Shown here one piece after another: positions 55,008 through 62,925 of a stretch of DNA of 64,000 nucleotides. How positions within the stretch are numbered: position 1 is the stretch's first letter; the number at the start of each line of letters is the position of its first letter. Source of the stretch: Nitratifractor salsuginis DSM 16511 (GTDB lineage Bacteria > Campylobacterota > Campylobacteria > Campylobacterales > Sulfurovaceae); assembly GCF_000186245.1 (NCBI RefSeq), contig NC_014935.1, forward strand, positions 1,922,001-1,986,000, written 5' to 3'. The position numbers and the translations under genes are program-made. Under the pieces are notes generated by a model, which searched no databases, was not told the DNA's origin, and worked only from the letters and a program-made list of their open reading frames with translations.

Positions 55008-55580
55008 TTATTGAAGTGTCGCGTGACGCAGCAACCGCGCAATCCCCGCCACCGGAGAGTTCTCGCCGATGAGGGCCAGCTTGGAACGGGCCTCGGCTTT
55101 TTTGCCGGCTTTGAGGGCTTCGTAGGCTTGCTCCACCAGGCTCAAATCGTGATAGTAGCGGGAGTTCCCGGGCTTTTTGGAGAGTACCGCTACGTGGTAG
55201 GTGCTCAAATCCTTGAGTCTGGGATCCTCGGAACCCTCGAGGGATTTCAGCGGCTCGACCTTTCCCTGATCTACCGCCGTCGAATAGCGATAGAGGGCGT
55301 AGAGTTTGGGGTTGGCACTCTCCAGCTCCTTCAGAGCCGCCTGATCAGCGGGGTTTTTCTCCAGCCGCAGCAGCGCTTCGTTGGCTTTGGCTTCGAGATG
55401 CTCCTGATAGGCCCCGTAGATCGCTTTGCCTCCGAATCCCAGGACCGCAACAAGGATTACCGCCCAGATGGCCACTTTGTTCTTTTTATAAAAGCGTTCC
55501 AGTTTGAAGGCGCTCTCCAGCAGTTTTTCGTCGCTGCTGAGCTCCTCTTTGACATAGTTCAATTCCTCTTTGAGGCTCAC
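55008..55580 (-). CDS. YfgM-like membrane-anchored TPR protein
   Basis: 190 residues. A cytoplasmic N-terminus, one membrane helix (KVAIWAVILVAVLGFGGKAIYG, about 34-55), then a helical periplasmic TPR-like domain. In E. coli YfgM is an ancillary partner of SecYEG and PpiD. It starts with GTG after AAGGAGTACCG. Adjacent to the BamB-like gene. Confidence 0.72.
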   Translation of the reverse strand: MSLKEELNYVKEELSSDEKLLESAFKLERFYKKNKVAIWAVILVAVLGFGGKAIYGAYQEHLEAKANEALLRLEKNPADQAALKELESANPKLYALYRYSTAVDQGKVEPLKSLEGSEDPRLKDLSTYHVAVLSKKPGNSRYYHDLSLVEQAYEALKAGKKAEARSKLALIGENSPVAGIARLLRHATLQ

Positions 55581-55628
55581 CGGTACTCCTTGGTTAAAAA
55601 TATCTTTTGATAATTATAGCGGGTGCGC

Positions 55629-57827
55629 TTAAAGTTCCGCAATCGTCGCCCCCATATTGCCGGGCATACGGTAGAAGTTCTTCACCCTCGGATGGCGCTT
55701 GAGATAGTCGCTCACTACTTTGGCCAACACTCCGGTGCCCGTGCCGTGGATGATCTCCACTTCGCCCAGACCGTGCAGCAGGGCATTGGAGAGGAAGGCG
55801 TCCAGCGCCTCCTCGGCTTCGTCGGCCCGCATCCCCAGGAGCTTGATGTGCAGCGGGGCCCGATCGCTCTTTTCGACCTTGACCTGACTGACGGGCTTGG
55901 GCTTTTTGACCTTGGGGGTCGCGGCGGCAGGGCGAAGCTTTGAGAGGGGCACCCGCATCTTGAGGCCGTCGACGGAGATCATCGCCTCCTTCTCCTTCAG
56001 CGAAAGGATCTCGGCGGTGTGGGAGCGGTATTTGACCCGGTCACCGACTTTGAGCTGAAGTGGCTCGGCCTTGGATTCCCGCATCCTGGCCCGGTTTTTG
56101 TGGCGGTGGGCTTCGTTGAGCAGGCGCCTCGCTTCGGGGTTCTCCGCCTTTTTGAGAGCGGCCAGGGCCCGTTTGGTCGCCGCGTTGTAGCGGTTTTCCA
56201 GGGTTGAGAGCGCCTTGCGCTGCTCTTCGCGCATCTTCTCTTCCAGTGCCTTGAGCTGCTCCTCTTTGCGCCGCAGCGCCTCGGTGCTGCGCTCCACTTC
56301 GTCGATCTTGCGCCGCATCTCGGCTTCCAGGCGTGTAGACTGCTCAATCAGCTCATTGAGCCGCTCCTTGTCCTCCCCGTAGAGCTCCCGCGCCTTGGCC
56401 ACCACACTGGCGGGGATCCCGTAGCGCTCCGCCGTCTCGAAGGCGTAGCTCTTGCCAATGCTCCCCTCCAGGTAGGTGAAGGTGGGCTGCCGACGCTCTT
56501 CGTCGTAGAGTGCCGCCACCAGCTCCACATCCTCCTCCCCTGCCATCAGGGAAGCCAGACGTTTGTGGTGGGTCGTCACCACAAAGGTGATCTCCCGCTC
56601 CTTTAGGGTCTCAAGCAGCACCCGAAAGAGGCTCGCCGCCTCGTCGGCATCGGTCCCCAGCTCGATCTCATCCACCCCCACCAGCGCCTCCCGCTCCCGG
56701 AAAAGGCGGGAGAACTCCAGCATCCGACCGGCGAAGGTAGAGATGTCGTTCTTGACCGACTGGGGATCGTCGATGATCGCTTCGATGTTCCTGTAGTGCC
56801 CGATCCGGGTCTCCGCCGCGTTGCAGCGGAAGGGGAGGAGGTATTTGCTCATCCAGGCTGCCGAGAGGATCGATTTGAGCAGCATCGTCTTTCCCCCGGC
56901 GTTGACCCCGGTGACCAGCACGATGGGTTTGACGGCGCGGATGGAGACCGGGACGGGGTTTTCCAGAGCCGGGTGGGCAAACTCCCGCAGTACGATCCCG
57001 GGCTCTTTGCTCGGCAGGACAAACTCGTAATCCCGGCTCCGGGCGAAGCGCACCCGCGCCTGGTAATGGTCGAAGCGGTCGAACTGGCGGTCCAGATAAC
57101 GCAGAAAACGCTCCCAACCCCGAAGACGCTCCGAAAATTCCCGCGCATAGCGCCAGTGGATCGCTTCTCGGCGGCTCAGCAGCTCCAACTCCCGCTCCTT
57201 GAGGTGACGCACCCGCTCAGGAATTACGTAAAAAAAGCCCCCCGAACTACGCCCCACCACCGTCGCTTTGAGCACCGAAGAAAAGCCGCCCCGCACCAGC
57301 AAGGTCTCCTCCCCGTTTTGCAGGTGGATCTGCTGATCGACCAGATAATCCCTCAGCCGCTCCGAACGGGCCAGGGAGTAGAGGGTCTCCCGGATCGCTT
57401 CGCGGTTGCGGCGCAGCGCTTCGCCGATGTCGGCCAGCTCCGGCTCCTTTTCGGGATTGAGCTCCCCTTCGTCGGTGAAAAAAGTGCCGATCTCCACTAC
57501 CGCCTCGGGGATCTCGATCTCGGCGATCCAACTCCCCGCCGGTTCCGGCAAGCCCAGAGCCCGCAGGCGGTTGAAGTAGCGCACCATCCGGATAAAGTCG
57601 AAGATCTCATCCAGCCCCAATACCGCCTGCTTGCTCAAACGCATCAGGCGATCCTCCATCGAAGGCATCTGAGGTGGCTCGGGAATTTCGACCGAAGAGA
57701 GGGCTTTGATGAAACGGTGGTGCAAATGCACATCCCCCTCCATCGCCACCGGCTTGGGACGGGCAAGAAAGCTCTGGAAGCTCTGGAGATAATCGCCCAG
57801 ATCGAGCTTTTCGGGAAGGGAACGCAT
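55629..57827 (-). CDS. mutS2: MutS2 family ATPase with Smr nuclease domain
   Basis: About 732 residues. MutS core and lever domains, Walker A VTGVNAGGKTMLL (about 306-318), Walker B GVDEIELGTDADEAASLF, coiled coil (about 500-600), and the C-terminal Smr domain (LHIKLLGMRADEAEEAL; HGTGTG). In other bacteria MutS2 suppresses recombination or rescues collided ribosomes. The ATG at 57825-57827 follows AAAGGAGGTCACTG; the frame to 57902 lies in repeats. Order mutS2 - (gene) - murC resembles that in Helicobacter pylori as I recall it. Confidence 0.94.
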   Translation of the reverse strand: MRSLPEKLDLGDYLQSFQSFLARPKPVAMEGDVHLHHRFIKALSSVEIPEPPQMPSMEDRLMRLSKQAVLGLDEIFDFIRMVRYFNRLRALGLPEPAGSWIAEIEIPEAVVEIGTFFTDEGELNPEKEPELADIGEALRRNREAIRETLYSLARSERLRDYLVDQQIHLQNGEETLLVRGGFSSVLKATVVGRSSGGFFYVIPERVRHLKERELELLSRREAIHWRYAREFSERLRGWERFLRYLDRQFDRFDHYQARVRFARSRDYEFVLPSKEPGIVLREFAHPALENPVPVSIRAVKPIVLVTGVNAGGKTMLLKSILSAAWMSKYLLPFRCNAAETRIGHYRNIEAIIDDPQSVKNDISTFAGRMLEFSRLFREREALVGVDEIELGTDADEAASLFRVLLETLKEREITFVVTTHHKRLASLMAGEEDVELVAALYDEERRQPTFTYLEGSIGKSYAFETAERYGIPASVVAKARELYGEDKERLNELIEQSTRLEAEMRRKIDEVERSTEALRRKEEQLKALEEKMREEQRKALSTLENRYNAATKRALAALKKAENPEARRLLNEAHRHKNRARMRESKAEPLQLKVGDRVKYRSHTAEILSLKEKEAMISVDGLKMRVPLSKLRPAAATPKVKKPKPVSQVKVEKSDRAPLHIKLLGMRADEAEEALDAFLSNALLHGLGEVEIIHGTGTGVLAKVVSDYLKRHPRVKNFYRMPGNMGATIAEL

Positions 57828-57848
57828 CAGTGACCTCCTTTGGAGGTC

Positions 57849-57876
57849 AAATGAGGAATGAGGAATGAGGAATGAG
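57849..57876. repeat. Heptanucleotide tandem repeat (GAATGAG) upstream of mutS2
   Basis: Three perfect GAATGAG units plus one AAATGAG. Same unit as the tract at 33054, 25 kb away. Confidence 0.8.
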
Positions 57877-57888
57877 GAACTATTGTAT

Positions 57889-57905
57889 GCGTTGCATTGC
57901 AACGC
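57889..57905. repeat. Short perfect palindrome GCGTTGC-ATT-GCAACGC
   Basis: 7+3+7 perfect palindrome embedded between heptamer tracts. A sister copy with the same arms is at 61474. Confidence 0.6.
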
Positions 57906-57914
57906 TTTCTACTT

Positions 57915-57949
57915 GACGTAGCACGTAACACGTAGGACATAACACAAAA
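57915..57949. repeat. Heptanucleotide tandem repeat (SACGTAR)
   Basis: Five 7-base units (GACGTAG, CACGTAA, CACGTAG, GACATAA, CACAAAA), mutS2-murC spacer. Confidence 0.7.
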
Positions 57950-57969
57950 AGAGCGCCACAGGCATTCCA

Positions 57970-57997
57970 TAATGCCCAATACCCAATGCCCATTGCC
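57970..57997. repeat. Heptanucleotide tandem repeat (CAATGCC)
   Basis: Four 7-base units (TAATGCC, CAATACC, CAATGCC, CATTGCC), mutS2-murC spacer. Confidence 0.7.
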
Positions 57998-58022
57998 TCT
58001 AATCGGACCACGCACCCCTCGG

Positions 58023-58050
58023 TTCCTGATTCCTAATTCTTCATTCCTCA
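58023..58050. repeat. Heptanucleotide tandem repeat (TTCCTNA) at the murC 3' end
   Basis: Four 7-base units (TTCCTGA, TTCCTAA, TTCTTCA, TTCCTCA), ending 6 bases from the murC stop codon. Confidence 0.7.
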
Positions 58051-58056
58051 TTCGTG

Positions 58057-59379
58057 TCAACGTTCTCCCCGGATCTGATAAGTGATATCCCCCGCTCCGA
58101 AGGCGGCGATGAGCCCCTCGCGGAATTCCCTCAGTACCTGGCCTTTTTCATCCAGGACTTTGACGATTCCGTCCTCCCGGGTGACACGGTGGGCCATAGT
58201 GGGCTCGTAGCGGCTGAAGGCTCCTTTGAGGTCGATAGGGATTTCGATCTCCCCGGCGGACCAGATGGGGAGGATCACCAGTTCGTCCACTCCCTCGAAA
58301 CACTCTACGAACCCCTTGAGATTGTCCAGAGTCCGGGTATATTTGTGGGGCTGCCAGATTACCTTGAACTTCGAAAGCCCCCGCATTTTGGCGAAGGTCC
58401 TGAGCGACTCCAGGGTCGCGGCGATCTCGGTGGGGTGGTGGCCGTAATCGTCGATCACGACGCAGTGCTCATCGTTCTGGATGATGTCGAAGCGCTTCTT
58501 GATCCCCCGGTAGTTTTTGAGCCGCTCCCGCAGCGTCTCGGGATCTTCCCCCAGCTCCATCGCCGCCAGGATCGCCAGCGCAGCATCCACCGCGATATGG
58601 GTCCCGAAGCCGAAGACTTCGAAACGGCCCAGGTCCCTGAGCTCGAAGCGGGTATGGGGCTCTCCGTCTACGAGCACAAACTCGATATTGTTTAGATCAC
58701 GGGAGGGGTAGAGGTAGCTGGAAGGAAGCTCCTCTTTGAGTGAATAGAGGAAGGGGTCTTCGCCATTGAGCACCCGGATATGGGCTAATTCAAGGAATTT
58801 TCGGTAGGCGTTGTAAAAGCGCTCCTCGTCGTATTCGTAATACTCCATATGCTCGGGCTCGACATTGGTGACGATGGCCAGCTTGGGGTTGGAGTTGAGA
58901 AAGCTCTCGTCGCTCTCGTCGGCTTCGAAGACCACCTTGTCGTTGGGGGCGCTGCGGACGTTGGAGCCGAACTCTTTGCTGATGGCGCCGATGAGGGCGT
59001 TGGTCTCGGGAAGCAGGGAGGCAAGCATCGCGGAGGTGGTGCTTTTGCCGTGGGCGCCCCCGACGGCATAGACCTCTTTGTCCTCGAGGATGAACTTGAG
59101 TGCCTCTTTGCGGCTGAGCAGCTCAATCCCCAGCTCTTTGGCCCGCTGATACTCCACATTGCTGGGACGCACCGCCGCCGAATAGATCACCCGGTCCGCC
59201 CCCTCCACCGCGTCGGGATGGTGGGGAATGGTGATCTTGGCTCCGTAGTTGAGTGCCAGATCGTCGGTGATTTCACTCTGACGCATATCGCTGCCGCTGA
59301 TGCGATGCCCCCGCCCCGCCAAAAACTTGGCCAGCGCCGAAAGCCCGATCCCCCCAATGCCGATGAAATGGATTCTCAT
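58057..59379 (-). CDS. murC: UDP-N-acetylmuramate-L-alanine ligase
   Basis: Mur ligase adding L-Ala to UDP-MurNAc in peptidoglycan synthesis; 440 residues. N-terminal GIGGIGLSALA (about 7-17), ATP loop GGAHGKSTT (107-115), DESDESF (about 154-160), and DDYGHHPTEI (about 313-322). The ATG follows GGAGGCCTT. Heptamer tracts lie on both sides of the gene. Confidence 0.96.
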   Translation of the reverse strand: MRIHFIGIGGIGLSALAKFLAGRGHRISGSDMRQSEITDDLALNYGAKITIPHHPDAVEGADRVIYSAAVRPSNVEYQRAKELGIELLSRKEALKFILEDKEVYAVGGAHGKSTTSAMLASLLPETNALIGAISKEFGSNVRSAPNDKVVFEADESDESFLNSNPKLAIVTNVEPEHMEYYEYDEERFYNAYRKFLELAHIRVLNGEDPFLYSLKEELPSSYLYPSRDLNNIEFVLVDGEPHTRFELRDLGRFEVFGFGTHIAVDAALAILAAMELGEDPETLRERLKNYRGIKKRFDIIQNDEHCVVIDDYGHHPTEIAATLESLRTFAKMRGLSKFKVIWQPHKYTRTLDNLKGFVECFEGVDELVILPIWSAGEIEIPIDLKGAFSRYEPTMAHRVTREDGIVKVLDEKGQVLREFREGLIAAFGAGDITYQIRGER

Positions 59380-59413
59380 AAGGCCTCCGGACGGCAGATA
59401 GAAAAATTGTCAG

Positions 59414-59513
59414 GCATTGGGCATTGGGCATTGGGCATTGGTAATTTCACATTCTCAATTCTCAATTCTCCATTCTCCATTCGGTTACTCGGTTACTCAT
59501 TACTCGGTTGCTC
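59414..59513. repeat. Long compound heptamer tract, murC upstream spacer
   Basis: Four perfect GCATTGG units (59414-59441), a 9-base break, then nine units in register (59451-59513) that drift from ATTCTCA through ATTCTCC to TTACTCG. The stop codon of the neighbouring gene (59493-59495) lies inside a unit. Confidence 0.8.
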
Positions 59514-60119
59514 ATTCTTAGACGCATCTTCCATCTTGGCCAGCAGCGCCTCCCCCTCTTTGACCTCCTTGGCAAACATTTGCAGCAGGATATCCCTGGG
59601 CTGGGCGAAGCTGGTGATGAAGAAGGCGGTGGCATCGTTGGGGTTGATCGATTTGACATCGGCGAGGTTCTCGATGAAACTGTCAAAGTCGTGGCCCGCG
59701 GCGACGGCCGCGGAGTGGATCATCATCGCTTCGCGCAGCTCCTCTTCGGTGATGAGATAATAGAGCACCAGGAAGATCTCCCGTGCCCCTTTGAGGTCAT
59801 TTTCGCTGTAGCGCTGGATGCCGTGCTCGTAGATGGCCCGGGCGGTCGCCCACTGCTCCGGGTCGCTCATATCGAACTTCTCCCCCGCTTCCAGCATCGC
59901 CGCCAGGCGGTCGAAGGCTTCGTTGACGATGAAAGTGAAGATCTCGTTGATCTCATCCTGATCCGCCTCCATCAGGAGCTTGGCATCCAAAAGTTGATAA
60001 GCCTTGGCGATAGAACGCTGCTCCTTCATCTCCTTTTCCAGCAGTTTGAGGTTCTCCTGGAACTGGGGATCTTTTTTCAGCGCCTCCAAGTCGATCTGCT
60101 CTTCGTTCATTTCACTCAT
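59493..60119 (-). CDS. Conserved hypothetical protein, predicted helical and cytosolic
   Basis: 208 residues, acidic, no signal peptide or membrane segment, probably all helical (EEELREAMMIHSAAVAAGHDFDSFIENL). I do not recognise a named family. It lies between murC and the DapC-like aminotransferase. The C-terminal residues NEQPSNE and the stop are encoded by a heptamer repeat. The ATG follows AAAGGG at 5 bases. Confidence 0.75.
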   Translation of the reverse strand: MSEMNEEQIDLEALKKDPQFQENLKLLEKEMKEQRSIAKAYQLLDAKLLMEADQDEINEIFTFIVNEAFDRLAAMLEAGEKFDMSDPEQWATARAIYEHGIQRYSENDLKGAREIFLVLYYLITEEELREAMMIHSAAVAAGHDFDSFIENLADVKSINPNDATAFFITSFAQPRDILLQMFAKEVKEGEALLAKMEDASKNEQPSNE

Positions 60120-60138
60120 CTCATCCCTTTATATAAAT

Positions 60139-60166
60139 AAGTCACTGGTCATTAGTCATTGGTCAT
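60139..60166. repeat. Heptanucleotide tandem repeat (TGGTCAT)
   Basis: Four 7-base units (AAGTCAC, TGGTCAT, TAGTCAT, TGGTCAT), just upstream of the hypothetical gene. Confidence 0.7.
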
Positions 60167-60192
60167 TGGGGGTCATAAAAGACACTATCCAA

Positions 60193-60234
60193 AATCCTCA
60201 ACTCTCCATTCTCAATTCTCCATTCTCCATTCCC
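60193..60234. repeat. Heptanucleotide tandem repeat (CATTCTC) at an aminotransferase 3' end
   Basis: Six 7-base units (AATCCTC, AACTCTC, CATTCTC, AATTCTC, CATTCTC, CATTCCC). The aminotransferase stop codon (60212-60214) is inside the tract. Confidence 0.75.
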
Positions 60235-61351
60235 GAATGAAGGCGGCCACTCTCTCCAGTGCTTCCCGCATCGGCTCCTCTTCATAGACCAGTGCCAGGC
60301 GCACATAGCCTCTGCCGACCCCGTTGCGTCCCAGGAAAGAACCGGGCAGTACTTTGAGATTATAGCGTCGATAGAGCTCCCGGGTAAAGGCCAGCTCATC
60401 CCCCACCTCCATCCAGATATAGAAGGTCGCTTCGGGGGCCTCGACCCCCAGAATCTTTTCGGCCAATTCGAAATTGCGCCGATATTTGGCCCGGAAACCC
60501 TCTACGTGCTGCTGATCGGCCCAGGCGCGGGCGGCGGCTCTTTGCAGCGGCAGAGGAGAAGCGCAGCCGACATAGGTGCGGTAGCGCAGATACTCCCGCA
60601 GCACCTCCCGGTCCCCGGCGATGAAACCGCTACGAAGCCCCGGGGCGCTGGAGCGCTTGGAGACAGAGTTGACCACGGCAACATTGCGGAATTCACTGTT
60701 TCCTTCGGCGAGGCTTGCCTCGAGCATCGACGGGAGCGGTCCCTTGAGCCAGAGGTCGATATAGCACTCGTCGTTGAGGAGGAAAAAGTCGTGTTCCAGC
60801 GCCAAACGGACCCAGCGGCGCATCGCCTCGAAGGGCATCACCGAAGCGGTGGGGTTGTTGGGGGTGTTGAGGATCACCAGGTCACACCCGGAGAGCGCTT
60901 CCTCATCGATCGGGGGCTGAAAGCCGTTCTCCGGTGTCAGGTCGAGGTGAAGGATCCGTGCACCCGAAGCGATGGCCGCCCCCTCGTAGATCTGATAGAA
61001 GGGATTGGGAAAGGCCATCGTCGAATCGGCAAGATCGTGGAGATAGAACTGGGGGAAATTAAAGAGCAGTTCCCGTGTCCCGAAGGTGGGAATGAGCTGA
61101 TCGTCGGCGATCTCGAGGCCGAAACGCTGCTTCAGATAGCTGCGCATCGCCTCTTTGAGATAGCTCTCCCCCGCCGTTTTGGGGTATTTGTTCAAAAGCG
61201 CCGCCGCATCGCAAAGCTCCTGGCGGATAAAGGCGGGCGTCTCGAACTGGGGCTCCCCGATGGTAAGGCTCATCGGCGCCAAATCGGGATTGGGGGTTAC
61301 ATCTTTTAGCAGTTGGGTCAGTTTTTCAAAAGGGTAGGTTTCAAATTTCAC
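60212..61351 (-). CDS. dapC: Class I/II aminotransferase, probably succinyldiaminopimelate aminotransferase
   Basis: 379 residues, fold type I PLP enzyme. FGTRELLFNFPQFYL, NTPNNPTASVMPFEAM (about 162-177), NDECYIDLW and the PLP lysine in VNSVSKRSSAPGLRSGF (about 231-247). The Helicobacter pylori gene near murC in the same order is annotated as this activity, as I recall, so dapC is a context-based assignment. It starts with GTG after GGGAGAGAAA. The final RMEN and stop come from a heptamer repeat. Confidence 0.8.
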   Translation of the reverse strand: MKFETYPFEKLTQLLKDVTPNPDLAPMSLTIGEPQFETPAFIRQELCDAAALLNKYPKTAGESYLKEAMRSYLKQRFGLEIADDQLIPTFGTRELLFNFPQFYLHDLADSTMAFPNPFYQIYEGAAIASGARILHLDLTPENGFQPPIDEEALSGCDLVILNTPNNPTASVMPFEAMRRWVRLALEHDFFLLNDECYIDLWLKGPLPSMLEASLAEGNSEFRNVAVVNSVSKRSSAPGLRSGFIAGDREVLREYLRYRTYVGCASPLPLQRAAARAWADQQHVEGFRAKYRRNFELAEKILGVEAPEATFYIWMEVGDELAFTRELYRRYNLKVLPGSFLGRNGVGRGYVRLALVYEEEPMREALERVAAFIREWRMEN

Positions 61352-61371
61352 TTTCTCTCCCTGACGGGAGT

Positions 61372-61454
61372 GGAATTAGGAATTAGGAATTAGGAATTAG
61401 GAATTTTTAATGAATTCCCAATCGCTAACTGCCAACTACTAATTGCCAACTCCT
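61372..61454. repeat. Two abutting heptamer tracts upstream of the aminotransferase
   Basis: Four perfect GGAATTA units (plus GGAATTT) at 61372-61406, then six AAYTNCC-like units (AATTCCC, AATCGCT, AACTGCC, AACTACT, AATTGCC, AACTCCT) at 61413-61454. Confidence 0.8.
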
Positions 61455-61473
61455 CATAATTTTTTAAAAAGAA

Positions 61474-61490
61474 GCGTTGCCAAGCAACGC
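61474..61490. repeat. Short perfect palindrome GCGTTGC-CAA-GCAACGC
   Basis: Same 7-base arms as the element at 57889 but a different loop, again between heptamer tracts. Confidence 0.6.
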
Positions 61491-61497
61491 ATACCAA

Positions 61498-61532
61498 AAT
61501 TCCTCATTCCTCATTTCTCATTCCTCATTTAT
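61498..61532. repeat. Heptanucleotide tandem repeat (CATTCCT) at the dacB 3' end
   Basis: Five 7-base units (AATTCCT, CATTCCT, CATTTCT, CATTCCT, CATTTAT). The dacB stop codon (61525-61527) spans two units. Confidence 0.75.
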
Positions 61533-62925
61533 TCTTGACGATCCACTCCAAAATCTGGTCCTGAAGCAGCTTGCCTTTCCAGCGCTCGGGGCCGTTGTAG
61601 AGGATCACGACATTATAGAGTGTGCCGGAACGACCCTTGACGTAGCCCGCGATGTTCTTGGCATCTTTGAGGGTTCCGGTCTTGAGCCAGGCGTGGCGCC
61701 GCACGGGAGAGTGGCGATAACGGCGAGCGACGGTCCCGTCCACCCCCGCGATGGCCAAAGCCCCCAGCCAAGTCCAGCCATAGCTGCGGTAAGCGTCCTG
61801 CAGCAAACGATGAAGGGCACGTGCGGTCGTGCGGGTCTTGCGGCTAAGTCCGCAGCCGTTGTCCAGGATCGTCTCCTCCCCCAAAATCCCCCGCGCACCC
61901 AGGATCGCCTTGACGGCCCGGCGCCCTTTCTCCAATGTAGCGGGTGCGCCGTAGCGCTTGGCCCCCAGGAGCAAAAAGATGTGCCGCGCGTAGAGGTTGT
62001 TGGATTTTTTGTTGGTCTTGGCCAGGATCTCTATGAGCGGGCGGGAAGTGTGGGTGAGCAGTTCCCTGGCTCCCTCAGACACCCTGCCCAGCCGCATAGG
62101 GCCCGCCAGGGTGATCCCCGCCGCCTGAAGCACCTGCCGCAGAGCCCCGTTAAACGCCTGATAGGGATGGCTCAACACCAGCGAAACGTAACGGGGGGCA
62201 CAACGCTTCGAAAGGGCGCCGCTCAGACTGACCGTCGCCACGCCGTTCTCTTCGTGTACCCGGACATTGGGCCAACTGTAACGTCCCCGGCACGCCTGGT
62301 CCGTCACTTTGAGATTGTTGAGGATCCTGTAGCCGGGATCAGGAACCTTTTTCTGGGCTTCGGGGCGTCCGCTGTGCGGATCTACGATGATCCGGCAAAG
62401 ATGATCGTCGAACATCAGAGCGTCGGGCATGGCGTTGTATTCGCTGTAGGGGTGTTCGTCGAAACTCGAATGGATCCGATCGCCCACAGCAAAAAAGCTC
62501 CGGTCGATCAGCAACCCTCCCTCGATACGGCGCACTCCTATCTTTTTGAGACGCTTGACGATGGAGGGGATATCTTTGCAGGAGAGAGTAGGGTCTCCAT
62601 ACGCTTTGACGATCAGGTCCCCGCTGATCACACCGTGCGCAAAATTCCCGCTGTAATAGAAGCGGGTGGGCCAACGCCATCGGGGACCGAACTCCCGCAG
62701 AGCGGAATAGGTAGTCGTCAGCTTGATGACCGAAGCGGGTTTACGACGGGTATCGACATTGTGCTTGGCCAGGGCAGCGCCCTTTTTCACCGGAGTGATA
62801 TAGATGCTGACCTGGGAGGGTGCAATGTGATCTTTGTCCAGCAGAGTATGGATCTCGGGGGGCAGATAGGCCGCGAGGGGAAGGGCCGAAATCAGCAGCC
62901 AGAGCAGGCCGAGTATACGCATCAT
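61525..62925 (-). CDS. dacB: D-alanyl-D-alanine carboxypeptidase/endopeptidase, PBP4 type
   Basis: Periplasmic peptidase S13 family enzyme of 466 residues. Signal peptide (MRILGLLWLLISALPLAAY), SxxK motif ASVIKL with Ser65 and Lys68, SxN motif KSNNLYARH (about 307-315) and KTGT motif WLKTGTLKDAKN (about 411-422). The ATG overlaps the stop of the upstream aminotransferase gene by 3 bases (ATGA). Confidence 0.94.
   Translation of the reverse strand: MMRILGLLWLLISALPLAAYLPPEIHTLLDKDHIAPSQVSIYITPVKKGAALAKHNVDTRRKPASVIKLTTTYSALREFGPRWRWPTRFYYSGNFAHGVISGDLIVKAYGDPTLSCKDIPSIVKRLKKIGVRRIEGGLLIDRSFFAVGDRIHSSFDEHPYSEYNAMPDALMFDDHLCRIIVDPHSGRPEAQKKVPDPGYRILNNLKVTDQACRGRYSWPNVRVHEENGVATVSLSGALSKRCAPRYVSLVLSHPYQAFNGALRQVLQAAGITLAGPMRLGRVSEGARELLTHTSRPLIEILAKTNKKSNNLYARHIFLLLGAKRYGAPATLEKGRRAVKAILGARGILGEETILDNGCGLSRKTRTTARALHRLLQDAYRSYGWTWLGALAIAGVDGTVARRYRHSPVRRHAWLKTGTLKDAKNIAGYVKGRSGTLYNVVILYNGPERWKGKLLQDQILEWIVKNK

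Noticed and set aside
57827-58060. Short frames within the mutS2-murC spacer
   Set aside because: They are translations of heptamer repeats (7-base units give a 7-codon period when read as protein) and have no independent support.
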